From a virus, in IMG/VR virus record IMGVR_UViG_3300028840_000732, positions 1 to 36,353 of that record: a stretch of 36,353 bases of DNA; one strand, written 5' to 3'. Shown here piece after piece: positions 13,150 to 20,494 of the stretch. Both the position numbers and the translations under genes were made by a program. Every line of letters starts with the position of its first letter. The stretch's first letter is position 1. The notes under the pieces were generated by a model. It worked only from the letters and a program-made list of their open reading frames with translations. It ran no database searches and was not told the DNA's origin.

Positions 13150-13460
13150 GTATAGCACACCTAATATTCACTATCCTATCACAGTGGATGCCGTGTGAAC
13201 ACGCGGAGATAGCAACCAAACAGGCTATACTGGAGACAGGGTGGTTCAAATCATACGCATATACCGAATACCACAATGCCTTCGGGTTGATGTGGGAAGG
13301 AAAGATACAGAAGTTTGACACCGTAGAGGAGTCGTGCTATCAGTATTACCGTCAGGTGTATTGCCAGTATGAGGGAGGAGACTACTACGATTTTCTGATT
13401 GAACTACCGTATGCCGGAGATCCAGGATATACAGACAAGCTCGATCAGATACATTTTTAG
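13146..13460 (+). CDS. Glucosaminidase-like peptidoglycan hydrolase
   Basis: A 104-residue protein. EIATKQAILETGWFKS (21-36) followed by YHNAFGLMW (42-50) matches the core of the glucosaminidase/flagellar-lysin family (QaxLETGWG-x-S, NLFGIK), with E30 as the expected catalytic acid. The later YYRQVYCQYEGGDYYDF and PYAGDPGYTDKL segments match its C-terminal lobe. It probably cleaves peptidoglycan glycan strands, as an endolysin or virion-associated lysin. It has no signal peptide by eye. It overlaps the methyltransferase by 4 bases, and transcription ends in the twin terminators downstream. Confidence 0.8.
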   Translation: MSIAHLIFTILSQWMPCEHAEIATKQAILETGWFKSYAYTEYHNAFGLMWEGKIQKFDTVEESCYQYYRQVYCQYEGGDYYDFLIELPYAGDPGYTDKLDQIHF

Positions 13461-13517
13461 GGTAAGCCACGCCCGATCAACACGTTCTTTACAACGTGGC
13501 ACATCGACAAAAAGAGG

Positions 13518-13544
13518 AGCCTCAGTTAATTCTGGGGCTTTTTT
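13518..13544 (+). terminator. Rho-independent terminator 1 of a pair
   Basis: AGCCTCAG-TTAATT-CTGGGGCT (one G-T pair) followed by six T residues, 57 bases after the lysin stop. Confidence 0.85.
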
Positions 13545-13545
13545 G

Positions 13546-13553
13546 TATCTTTG
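13546..13553 (+). promoter_or_regulatory. Host-like -7 element TATCTTTG
   Basis: It matches TAnnTTTG and starts right after terminator 1, so transcription could restart here. No gene follows until 13718, and terminator 2 intervenes, so a short RNA is possible. Confidence 0.35.
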
Positions 13554-13593
13554 GGTATCCTCGCTAACCCCCTAAGCGTTGGTTTTGTGTTTC

Positions 13594-13621
13594 GGCCTCC
13601 GGTTAATTCCGGGGGCTTTTT
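13594..13621 (+). terminator. Rho-independent terminator 2 of a pair
   Basis: GGCCTCCGG-TTAATT-CCGGGGGC plus T-run. It has the same TTAATT loop as the first terminator, so the pair looks duplicated or convergently selected. Confidence 0.85.
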
Positions 13622-13660
13622 CTATCTACGTGAAATTATTTTGAACTTTTTTTGTCATTA

Positions 13661-13690
13661 GTGTAACCTTTATTCGGTTAGTGCCGTAAT
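13661..13690 (+). promoter_or_regulatory. Rightward early promoter variant
   Basis: GTGTAACC at 13661-13668, then GCCGTAAT starting at 13683, 19 bases after the GTG. This is the same spacing as the TTGTAACC family. It lies 28 bases before the secreted-protein ATG. Confidence 0.55.
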
Positions 13691-13717
13691 AGTAACTGTA
13701 ACACAAAACAAAAAACT

Positions 13718-14104
13718 ATGAAAAACCTAATTGCAATCATTTTTACCCTCATTACGACAGTAGGGTTTACACAAACGACAGTAGAGGAGATCATCCGAGA
13801 CAACTACGTGGTTGAAAGCATCTTCCTCTATACAGAAGATGATATGACCCATCTCTTATTAGATGAATCTATTGAACTGAGAGAGTCTGATGTCTTTATC
13901 AAGATGAACTCATGGTGCGGTGATGACAAGGGGTTAAAGATTAAGCAAAAAGGGTTTTTCGATATCTACGAGATATATGTTGAGGGGTATAAGTACGTAG
14001 TATACTTCCAACAGGGTGAAGCTATCAATGGTAACGATATATACATATCTGTTTTTATCACACGTGATGCAGCATTTAATCGAGAGTTGTTACCGAAGAG
14101 GTAA
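13718..14104 (+). CDS. Small secreted protein, unknown function
   Basis: A 128-residue protein with a signal peptide MKNLIAIIFTLITTVGFTQ (about residues 1-19). The mature part has many acidic and aromatic residues and two short FDIYEIYVEGYKYVVYF-like strands, compatible with a small beta-sandwich. It does not align with the secreted protein at 447-830. It has its own early-type promoter and a terminator (14127-14152), so it forms a separate transcription unit like a moron gene. A host-envelope role is inferred only from secretion. Confidence 0.7.
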   Translation: MKNLIAIIFTLITTVGFTQTTVEEIIRDNYVVESIFLYTEDDMTHLLLDESIELRESDVFIKMNSWCGDDKGLKIKQKGFFDIYEIYVEGYKYVVYFQQGEAINGNDIYISVFITRDAAFNRELLPKR

Positions 14105-14126
14105 CAATCAAACAACCGGACAGTTT

Positions 14127-14152
14127 ATGGGGCTTTAATAGTCCCATTTTTT
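14127..14152 (+). terminator. Rho-independent terminator
   Basis: ATGGGGC-TTTAATA-GTCCCAT with a T-run to 14152, 22 bases after the secreted-protein stop. Confidence 0.8.
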
Positions 14153-14155
14153 GTT

Positions 14156-14163
14156 TATTTTTG
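14156..14163 (+). promoter_or_regulatory. Host-like -7 element TATTTTTG
   Basis: It matches TAnnTTTG and lies 18 bases upstream of the ATG at 14182, immediately after a terminator. Confidence 0.45.
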
Positions 14164-14181
14164 TGTCTAAATACTAAGATA

Positions 14182-14613
14182 ATGGAACGAAATAAAGACG
14201 GATCTGACGGTAAGAATAAGACTAAGAAAACTCCAGGAGAAGCGAGAGGAAGGCGTAGATACTTTCTAAAGCAAAAGTCAATTCAAGAGTTAGCTGAACT
14301 GGCTAAAAATGGAGATTCTATGGCTCAACAAATTCTTGATCAACGTGCCAGAGAAAGAGAAAGAGAGCTGGCTACTCGTCAGGAAGAATGGAATCGTCAG
14401 GCGTATAGCGAGGCTCGCAAGAAGCGTGACGAACGGACGGCTGAAGCCGCACTTCGAGAACAGCAAGCTAAAGAGGAACGAGAAGCGCGAGATGAGGCTA
14501 CCCGTGAGGCGGGTCGTGATGCGGTTAATAAGTCGAGTGCAGGTCGTGGTCGTCCGTCTCGAAAAGATCGCCGCAGACGCAGAAGGAGCTTCTACAGACC
14601 AGGGCGACGATAA
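14182..14613 (+). CDS. Arg/Glu-rich coiled-coil protein
   Basis: A 143-residue protein starting MERNKDGSDGKNK at ATG 14182; the frame extends upstream only with TTG codons. Residues 40-115 are a long charged helix rich in R, E, A and Q (ARERERELATRQ, LREQQAKEEREARD). The C-terminus is strongly basic (RGRPSRKDRRRRRRSFYRP). This suggests a nucleic-acid-binding or assembly protein. It starts the rightward late-type block. Confidence 0.65.
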   Translation: MERNKDGSDGKNKTKKTPGEARGRRRYFLKQKSIQELAELAKNGDSMAQQILDQRARERERELATRQEEWNRQAYSEARKKRDERTAEAALREQQAKEEREARDEATREAGRDAVNKSSAGRGRPSRKDRRRRRRSFYRPGRR

Positions 14614-14615
14614 TT

Positions 14616-14891
14616 ATGGAAAATCTTCTAAACGGAGAGATATACAGCATTAAGTACAATGTTGGTGATCGCGGATTCTCCTACTATGTGGGTCAGATTA
14701 TTCATAAGCTGCCTACGGAAGAGGGTGTTCTGAGGGACGTTCCTATTTCCGGAATAGTTCGTGACCCAGCTAATCAGGAGAGCACTGGTAAGCCAACGTA
14801 TGTGATATTCATAGATGTTGATGGAGATACTATAAAGTGGAAGGCTTTAGAGGGTATTGATGTTGACATAAACTTCAAAATTGAACGATAA
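14616..14891 (+). CDS. Small beta-rich protein, unknown function
   Basis: A 91-residue protein (MENLLNGEIYSIKYNVGDRG...) with predicted strands and a C-terminal WKALEGIDVDINFKIER. No family recognised. Its stop overlaps the next start (TAATG), so it is coupled to the virion-like gene downstream, perhaps as an accessory of it. Confidence 0.65.
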   Translation: MENLLNGEIYSIKYNVGDRGFSYYVGQIIHKLPTEEGVLRDVPISGIVRDPANQESTGKPTYVIFIDVDGDTIKWKALEGIDVDINFKIER

Positions 14892-15574
14892 TGTCGAATT
14901 TGATTTCGGTAACAGTTAAGAGTATCGGTGATCAGGAGATTGCTGATAAGACCCACCTAATAAACAACAAGTTTATCGTAACGGCTACCGAGAGTGGTGG
15001 TGATACGAGTATTCAGTATGGCTTCCCGAAGGGTCTTCGTACTATCGTTGTTGATGAGACAGGGTTGGACACGACCTTTCAGGCGGCTACGGTAGAGAAG
15101 ATAGCATTGAGTGTTGTAGGTGTTAATGGGCGATCTACACCTGCCGAGACTACTAAATTCCTAACGAGTGATATCGTTCTTGCTGTTGCCAACCCTGAAG
15201 ACAGTTCTAACTCTGATATTACGTTGGTTTCCGGGGATGTGTATACTGTTGACGCTACGCTTTCTGGGATTTCTGACGAAAACGTTATCGGGTGGAAACC
15301 TTACGAAATTGACGAGAACACAACATCGTTAAGCGTTCCATCAGGGGCTTTTGTATCAGCAGTGGCAGCGGTTGGAATAACAGGGGATTTAGAAATTGTT
15401 GTTGCAGACGCTCTTGGTAACGAGTTCCTCACGGACGCAGACCTTTCAGGTCAGGCAGAGGTATACGGAATAACAACCGTGAATACGGGTACGCTTGGTT
15501 CAGATATAACCGTTACCGTTGGGGGTGGCACAGGAACGGCTATTATCTACTTAAAACTTGAAAAGCCGGTATAA
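14891..15574 (+). CDS. Putative virion structural protein
   Basis: A 227-residue protein made almost entirely of beta-strand-like, Thr/Val/Gly-rich sequence (MSNLISVTVKSIGDQEI... ITVTVGGGTGTAIIYLKLE). This is the composition of phage head-decoration or fibre domains. No specific family is recognised. Its neighbours (the beta-rich protein at 16428-17042 and the GroES-like proteins) are consistent with an assembly module. The structural role is an inference. Confidence 0.55.
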   Translation: MSNLISVTVKSIGDQEIADKTHLINNKFIVTATESGGDTSIQYGFPKGLRTIVVDETGLDTTFQAATVEKIALSVVGVNGRSTPAETTKFLTSDIVLAVANPEDSSNSDITLVSGDVYTVDATLSGISDENVIGWKPYEIDENTTSLSVPSGAFVSAVAAVGITGDLEIVVADALGNEFLTDADLSGQAEVYGITTVNTGTLGSDITVTVGGGTGTAIIYLKLEKPV

Positions 15575-15595
15575 ATAAAAGAACAAACGAAACAC

Positions 15596-16186
15596 ATGGA
15601 AGCGCTAATCGACGAATACATTGTTCGCACAGAGCATGAATCGAAGAAAGAAAAAGACTTAGGGAATGGGCAAAAGATAATTATACCTGGAGATTGGAAC
15701 CCTTATGAAGAAGACAACTACAGCCACGAAGGAGTGGTTCTCAGCGTACCCAAAGGGGCAAGTGACGGCAAGCTCCACCCCATCGAAGTGGGTGACACCG
15801 TTTACTTTCTGTATACCATCGTTGACAACAAACTGGAAGGCGACAAATACAGGTGTGACAAAAACGAAATTTTCGCATACAAGCGAGACGGCAAACTATA
15901 CATGGTAGACGGGTGGAACTTCATCCAGCCTATCGAAGAGTCGGAAGACCAAACCATGGTTAACGGCATATACATTAAGAGTACGCCGGACAAAGTAGAG
16001 CGTATGGGCCGAGTCTATGCTTGTGATGAATGGATGCAGGAGCAAGAAGTTAGGGTTGGTGACATTGTGATGTTCCGTCCAGACAGGGAGTATCCAATGT
16101 ATGTTGAAGGGGAATTGGTTTACAGGATCCGAACAATAGATATTTACGGAGTGGTATATGAGGAAGAAGAAGCGGGTATACAATAA
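15596..16186 (+). CDS. Tandem GroES-like co-chaperonin-type protein
   Basis: A 196-residue protein with two GroES-fold-like halves. The first half has GVVLSVPKGA, then HPIEVGDTVYFLYT, then KNEIFAYKRDGKLYMVDGWN. The second half repeats the plan: GRVYACDEWMQEQEVRVGDIVMFRPD, then YRIRTIDIYGVVYEE. In GroES each subunit has xGxVxxVGxG, then V(x)GDxVLFxxY, then I(x)x(x)xDIxAVI. Phage GroES homologues (T4 gp31) help fold the capsid protein with host GroEL. Fused double-domain forms also occur in organelles. A separate single-domain form is encoded at 19792. The call is from pattern, not from a search. Confidence 0.55.
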   Translation: MEALIDEYIVRTEHESKKEKDLGNGQKIIIPGDWNPYEEDNYSHEGVVLSVPKGASDGKLHPIEVGDTVYFLYTIVDNKLEGDKYRCDKNEIFAYKRDGKLYMVDGWNFIQPIEESEDQTMVNGIYIKSTPDKVERMGRVYACDEWMQEQEVRVGDIVMFRPDREYPMYVEGELVYRIRTIDIYGVVYEEEEAGIQ

Positions 16187-16394
16187 GTCTACCGGAAGGG
16201 ACTACACCTACGATAAGGAGTATCAGGCCACTCCATCTCGTAAGAAGTATCGCGCTGAACTGAATCGTGAAGCTAAGAAGAGGGGGATATACGGAAAGCG
16301 GTGGAATAAAGGAGTAGACCTCAGCCATAAGAAGGACGGGGGCATGGAGCTAGAGAACCGCAGCCAAAACAGAGCCCGCAAAGGAAGAAAATAA
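16158..16394 (+). CDS. Small basic HNH-like protein, probably degenerate
   Basis: A 78-residue very basic protein overlapping the preceding gene by 29 bases. RDYTYDKEYQATPSRKKYRA...NREAKKRG matches the N-terminal half of compact phage HNH endonucleases. DLSHKKDGG then ENRSQNRARKGRK matches their C-terminal H and N-R-x-x-N elements. The first catalytic H of the DHxxP type is weak (LSH). It may be a DNA-binding or weakly active nuclease; phage HNH proteins often assist packaging. The family call is moderate. Confidence 0.55.
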   Translation: MRKKKRVYNKSTGRDYTYDKEYQATPSRKKYRAELNREAKKRGIYGKRWNKGVDLSHKKDGGMELENRSQNRARKGRK

Positions 16395-16398
16395 TCGG

Positions 16399-16406
16399 TA
16401 TATTTG
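16399..16406 (+). promoter_or_regulatory. Host-like -7 element TATATTTG
   Basis: It matches TAnnTTTG, 21 bases before the ATG at 16428, directly after the HNH-like gene stop. Confidence 0.45.
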
Positions 16407-16427
16407 CAGTAAACAAAACAAGATAAG

Positions 16428-17042
16428 ATGTCTAAAACACTTTCCTTTAATCTTGCAAACGGAAATGGCTCGATCCAGCTTAATGACGAGTCAATCATAT
16501 ACGTTTTCACAGATACACTTGGAGCCCTTGTGGTGTATGAAGAGTCTGAAACGGGCAATCGTGATCAGATTGTTGTTTCTGACGCTCCTGCCGATATTGC
16601 TGCCGTAAGTTCTAATCTATATGCGATTACCGTTCCTGATTCAGTCACTATGTATGTGGCTACTGAGCGCACGCGGGCAATCGAAGAAGTTGGAAGCGTG
16701 GCTACGGTATACTACGATGAGGCTGGCGCACAACCGAAACCTATCGTAACATCTCAAACATTGGTAACTGTTCAAGCTGCTTTCAATACGAAGGCCGGAG
16801 TGACAAGCTACTCGTTTGACGAAGTTAACGCTACTAACAACACTATTTCGTTGGCTGCTGCTAACGGAGACAAAACATCAGAGTTCACTCTAAACACTGC
16901 TTTCCAGGTGTCAGGAACGAACTTCGATGGATTCTTTGTGGTACAGTCGAGCGCCTTCTCAGGAGGCAAGACCGTGATCACATTGAAGACCGGATATGAC
17001 GTTCCTTCGGGAGCATCTACTACCGGACTGGTGACTCTGTAA
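16428..17042 (+). CDS. Putative virion structural protein
   Basis: A 204-residue beta-rich protein (MSKTLSFNLANGNGSIQLND...). The second half has NTISLAAANGDKTSEFTL and GKTVITLKTGYDVPSG, an immunoglobulin-like or spike composition. It has its own host-type promoter and a strong terminator (17117-17147), so it is probably highly expressed. No family recognised; a decoration or head protein is an inference. Confidence 0.55.
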   Translation: MSKTLSFNLANGNGSIQLNDESIIYVFTDTLGALVVYEESETGNRDQIVVSDAPADIAAVSSNLYAITVPDSVTMYVATERTRAIEEVGSVATVYYDEAGAQPKPIVTSQTLVTVQAAFNTKAGVTSYSFDEVNATNNTISLAAANGDKTSEFTLNTAFQVSGTNFDGFFVVQSSAFSGGKTVITLKTGYDVPSGASTTGLVTL

Positions 17043-17116
17043 GAGTTTCCGAGACATCTTGTTTTAATATAATTGAATTAACTGAAGTTGAACACGTTAT
17101 TAACATAACATATACT

Positions 17117-17147
17117 GCCCTGTCTATACTTTAGGTAGGGCTTTTTT
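17117..17147 (+). terminator. Rho-independent terminator
   Basis: GCCCT (17117-17121) pairs with AGGGC (17137-17141) and a run of six T residues follows. Confidence 0.8.
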
Positions 17148-17155
17148 ATTTACTT

Positions 17156-17434
17156 ATGAGTATGGATTTTACGAAATCTGTTCTTAACTTAGGGCTGTCG
17201 ATACGGGAGACGGTTGACTACACTAAGGAGGAGACGAGAGTGGAGGTAGCACTTGTTAGAGATGACGAAAAAGTGTTTGACATATCCAAGGTTTACGCCT
17301 CAGACGAGGATGTGGATGTGACCGAAGAGCTGGAGAAGATTAGTAATGAAATACACGAAGTCCTGATGACCGACAGGCTTCAACAAATGTTATTGAATGG
17401 ATCGGATACTTCACGTAGGGCTGAACGCGCCTAA
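17156..17434 (+). CDS. Small acidic protein, unknown function
   Basis: A 92-residue acidic protein (MSMDFTKSVLNLGLSIRETV...) starting just after a terminator. Middle helices (EELEKISNEIHEVLMTDRL) suggest an oligomerising segment. Its last 38 bases overlap the glycosyltransferase start. No family recognised. Confidence 0.6.
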   Translation: MSMDFTKSVLNLGLSIRETVDYTKEETRVEVALVRDDEKVFDISKVYASDEDVDVTEELEKISNEIHEVLMTDRLQQMLLNGSDTSRRAERA

Positions 17435-18395
17435 AGACCGTGGCCAGCTACATGGATTCGCTAGGGCGCTAAGAGAAGAGTCAGTGTCACTGCAACTCCA
17501 TGTGGACACCATGGACATCAATAAGAAGTTGATAGATGCTGTAGACGGCTTCCGTCCAGACATTGTATTTCTACAGATTCAGGGCGAGGGACGAGTTCGC
17601 ACAGAAGTTATTGAGGAGATATCGAGAGTATGTCCATATATATACAACTGGACTGGAGATGTTCGTTCTAAGATACCTGAGTGGTACTATGAAGTGGCTC
17701 CATACGTTGTAACGCTATTCAGTAACAAGAAGAATGTCGAGGACATGCGTAAGGACGGCTACCGCACAGACTTCTTGCAGATAGGATACGACCATAAGAT
17801 ATTCAAGCCTACGGGCCCTAAGTTGGCTGCTGCTCCAATCGTATTCATGGGGAACCACTACCATCAGAAGTTTCCTAACTCAGACATGCGCTATAAGATG
17901 GCAAAAGTCCTGACTAAGAAGTATGGAGAAGAGTTTGGCCTGTTTGGTGGTGGATACCCTCCGAGAATGATCAAGAACGCACGTAACATCATGCTCAGTC
18001 AGAATACAGAGGCGTCGATATACCGTGGTGCTGAAATGGCGATATCGTTTAGCCACTTCAACTATGAGGGGTACTTCTCCGATAGACTGTTGAGGATTAT
18101 GGGTTCCGGATGTTTAGCAATCACCCATCCATATCCAGGCGTTGAAGAAGACTTTAACGATGAAGAGCATCTATTGGTGTTCAAAACGAAGGCTTCGAGA
18201 ATAAACACTGAAGCTGCGTATGAAGATTTTAAGGGGCTGATGTCATTAGTACGTCACTACAGGGGTAAGACCTATCAGAAGAAAGCCCGAAGGATAGCAC
18301 GTCAGGGAGAAGAATTTGTCAGAAACAACTACACATATAACCACATGGTTAGGAATATCATTGAGTTACACCGAGAATGGAGGAATAAGTTATGA
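17397..18395 (+). CDS. GT-B glycosyltransferase, CgeB-like
   Basis: A 332-residue protein. It starts MDRILHVGLNAPKDRG, a GT-B N-terminal Rossmann strand. YIYNWTGDVRS and VAPYVVTLFSNKKNVEDM are typical of CgeB/spore-maturation-like transferases. The C-terminal half has the donor-binding region: IYRGAEMAISFSHF then RLLRIMGSGCLAITHPYPGVEEDF (about 203-247). It probably transfers a nucleotide-activated sugar. It overlaps the next glycosyltransferase by 4 bases. The acceptor could be the virion or the host surface. Confidence 0.8.
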   Translation: MDRILHVGLNAPKDRGQLHGFARALREESVSLQLHVDTMDINKKLIDAVDGFRPDIVFLQIQGEGRVRTEVIEEISRVCPYIYNWTGDVRSKIPEWYYEVAPYVVTLFSNKKNVEDMRKDGYRTDFLQIGYDHKIFKPTGPKLAAAPIVFMGNHYHQKFPNSDMRYKMAKVLTKKYGEEFGLFGGGYPPRMIKNARNIMLSQNTEASIYRGAEMAISFSHFNYEGYFSDRLLRIMGSGCLAITHPYPGVEEDFNDEEHLLVFKTKASRINTEAAYEDFKGLMSLVRHYRGKTYQKKARRIARQGEEFVRNNYTYNHMVRNIIELHREWRNKL

Positions 18396-19789
18396 TTACA
18401 ATAGCTATACCATACTACCAGTCTCGATCTAAGGAGAGGGAGATAGAGTTTCAGATAGCAGCTATAGAGAATCTATCGTGCGAATACCTTACAGAACTCA
18501 TTGTGGTAACAGAGAAGAAAGATCACAATATCGGCATTGAGCATCCGAGGCTCCGTCACTACTGCGTTCGTCAGAGACAGACGTATAACGACCTTATCAG
18601 GGTTCTAAACAAAACTTCGTCAGATGTTAAGATAATCGCTAATGCTGACATATTCTTTACCGACCCTGACTTACTAAACATTGTGGCGTCGCTACGTGAA
18701 GATCAGTGTTACGCTCTGTCAAGGTGGGACTTGTTCAATAATGGCAATGTTCACCTACATGCACATCCGGACTCTCAGGACGCGTGGATATTTAGGGGTG
18801 ATATACGCGGTATTAACGGGAACATACAGTTTGGAATACCGGGGTGTGATAACCGCATAGCATACGAGATAGCTTCAGCAGGGTATCGCGTACTAAACCC
18901 ATGTAAGACTATACGCAGCTTCCACGTGCACAACTCTAAGAAGAGAACGTATAATGACGACACTAAGCGTATAGAACCACCGTACAAGCTGGTTAAACCC
19001 ACATGGCTACATCAGAATGAGGAAGAGGCTAACATCGAAGAGATGGCGGCAGTACCTACGATAGAGGACTACAAAAGCATGTACGATTACGGGGTGCAGA
19101 AGAAGCGAATGGAGGAGCAGTTACAGCACTTCAAAGATCCCGATTGGGATTTAGCTATTGTGATTCCGTCTATCTACACACGTCAGAAGATGTTGACACG
19201 ACTAACGAAGGAGCTTTACAAGCAGATATACAGTTGGGATGTTAAGAAGACTAAGGTGAAAGTTCGGATATACACTGAGGTTGACGGTGGATTACTACCC
19301 ATAGGATCAAAGCGTAACGAGCTAACGATGAAGGCTGACGCTAAGTTTATAATGAATTGGGACGATGACGATATGCCTAAACCTGACGCTGTAAAGCGTA
19401 TTGTAGATAAGATAGTATTGAATCCCGATGTTGACGCTATAACGATAGAGCTGGGAGTCTACAACAAGGATGGTGATGATTGGGTTAAGACCGGAAAGAC
19501 AATCTACGGAGAGGCTGACCAAAAGAGAGAGATATCCGACTACATCAAAGACGGTAAGTCTATGACAGTCATTAAGAATCCTCCTGGACACCTATGCGCT
19601 ATCCGAAAAGAAATCATGCTTCAGGTGCCATTCAGGACGATATGGGGTAATGGTGGAGATAGGAAGAAGAGAGGGGATAATGGCTCAGATGTTAAGCACC
19701 TAACAGAACTTCAGGGGCTTGGCCTTATTAAGACTACAGCTCATGTACCTGGAGAGATATACGAGTATTTATACGATCAAAACAAATAA
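18392..19789 (+). CDS. Two-domain GT-A glycosyltransferase
   Basis: A 465-residue protein with two glycosyltransferase family 2-like units. Unit one has TIAIPYYQSR (3-12) and the metal/nucleotide-binding NADIFF (84-89). Unit two has LAIVIPSIYTR (254-264) and NWDDDDMP (322-329), a clear DxD. A helical linker lies at about 205-245. It probably adds two sugars or polymerises one. Coupled to the CgeB-like enzyme, it makes a short glycan pathway placed among virion genes, consistent with glycosylation of virion proteins. Specificity cannot be read from the sequence. Confidence 0.8.
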   Translation: MITIAIPYYQSRSKEREIEFQIAAIENLSCEYLTELIVVTEKKDHNIGIEHPRLRHYCVRQRQTYNDLIRVLNKTSSDVKIIANADIFFTDPDLLNIVASLREDQCYALSRWDLFNNGNVHLHAHPDSQDAWIFRGDIRGINGNIQFGIPGCDNRIAYEIASAGYRVLNPCKTIRSFHVHNSKKRTYNDDTKRIEPPYKLVKPTWLHQNEEEANIEEMAAVPTIEDYKSMYDYGVQKKRMEEQLQHFKDPDWDLAIVIPSIYTRQKMLTRLTKELYKQIYSWDVKKTKVKVRIYTEVDGGLLPIGSKRNELTMKADAKFIMNWDDDDMPKPDAVKRIVDKIVLNPDVDAITIELGVYNKDGDDWVKTGKTIYGEADQKREISDYIKDGKSMTVIKNPPGHLCAIRKEIMLQVPFRTIWGNGGDRKKRGDNGSDVKHLTELQGLGLIKTTAHVPGEIYEYLYDQNK

Positions 19790-19791
19790 CT

Positions 19792-20112
19792 ATGGCAAAG
19801 GTAAACGTAAAAAGCTGGAGAGCTATCAATGGGTTTGTATTCGTAACCCCTATGATGCAATCAGAGAAGACTAAGGGAGGTATATTCATTCCTGACTCTG
19901 TGAGGGAGCCCCTAAACATCGGTAAGGTCGAATCTAACGGCCCAGGAACTAAGGATGCTCCAACACAGCTAAAGGGGGATGAATATGTAATCTACCCTAA
20001 GCATAACAAGGCCACGCAATCACTGTTGATCAATGGTGAGGAGAAAGAGTTCTTCGTTATGTACGAGAAGGATATTTACGCAGTAGCTACAGATGTCGAA
20101 ATCGAAGAATAA
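19792..20112 (+). CDS. GroES-like co-chaperonin
   Basis: A 106-residue protein. AINGFVFVTPM (11-21), the flexible-loop region EKTKGGIFIPDS (25-36), IGKVESNGPG (43-52), GDEYVIYPKHNK (62-73) and MYEKDIYAV (90-98) follow the GroES pattern in order, with the GG-I-x-IP mobile-loop end. It is the normal length of GroES (about 95-110 residues). It would cap host GroEL and adapt it to fold the phage capsid protein, as gp31 does in T4. It begins 2 bases after the glycosyltransferase stop and overlaps the next gene. Confidence 0.85.
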   Translation: MAKVNVKSWRAINGFVFVTPMMQSEKTKGGIFIPDSVREPLNIGKVESNGPGTKDAPTQLKGDEYVIYPKHNKATQSLLINGEEKEFFVMYEKDIYAVATDVEIEE

Positions 20113-20494
20113 GTTAGAGCGACCCAAAGGGCTATCTGATGCTGAATACATTAAATACCTTGAAAACAGGGTTTTTGAATTATCGGCATCCAGCACTACG
20201 GCTAAGATGTATCGTGGCCTAAAGAAACAGGCTGACGACTTGGCTGTGTTGCTGAGTAAAAAGATAGTGGTCGAAGGTAAGGAGGTAGACTTGTTCCACC
20301 CCACCTCAATATCTGACGCTTCGGATAAGACATTTGAGCGAATGACAAAGTTGTTCAAGGAGGTCTGGCCTATGCTTAAAGACCTTGACGAGATGGAGGA
20401 GAAGATATCCCCTATAATGGAGTTTATTGATGATAAGCAGAAGCCTGGGGGTGCAATGGAGGAGCTATTGAATGAGTCCAAAGAAGAGAAATAG
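20093..20494 (+). CDS. Candidate small terminase subunit or packaging partner
   Basis: A 133-residue, helical, charged protein overlapping the large terminase gene by 23 bases. It starts MSKSKNKLERPKGLSDAEYI, has a probable coiled coil (about 20-50) and acidic helices (KDLDEMEEKISPIMEFIDD). Position directly before TerL and size fit TerS, but there is no clear DNA-binding HTH, so this is an inference from context. Confidence 0.5.
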   Translation: MSKSKNKLERPKGLSDAEYIKYLENRVFELSASSTTAKMYRGLKKQADDLAVLLSKKIVVEGKEVDLFHPTSISDASDKTFERMTKLFKEVWPMLKDLDEMEEKISPIMEFIDDKQKPGGAMEELLNESKEEK

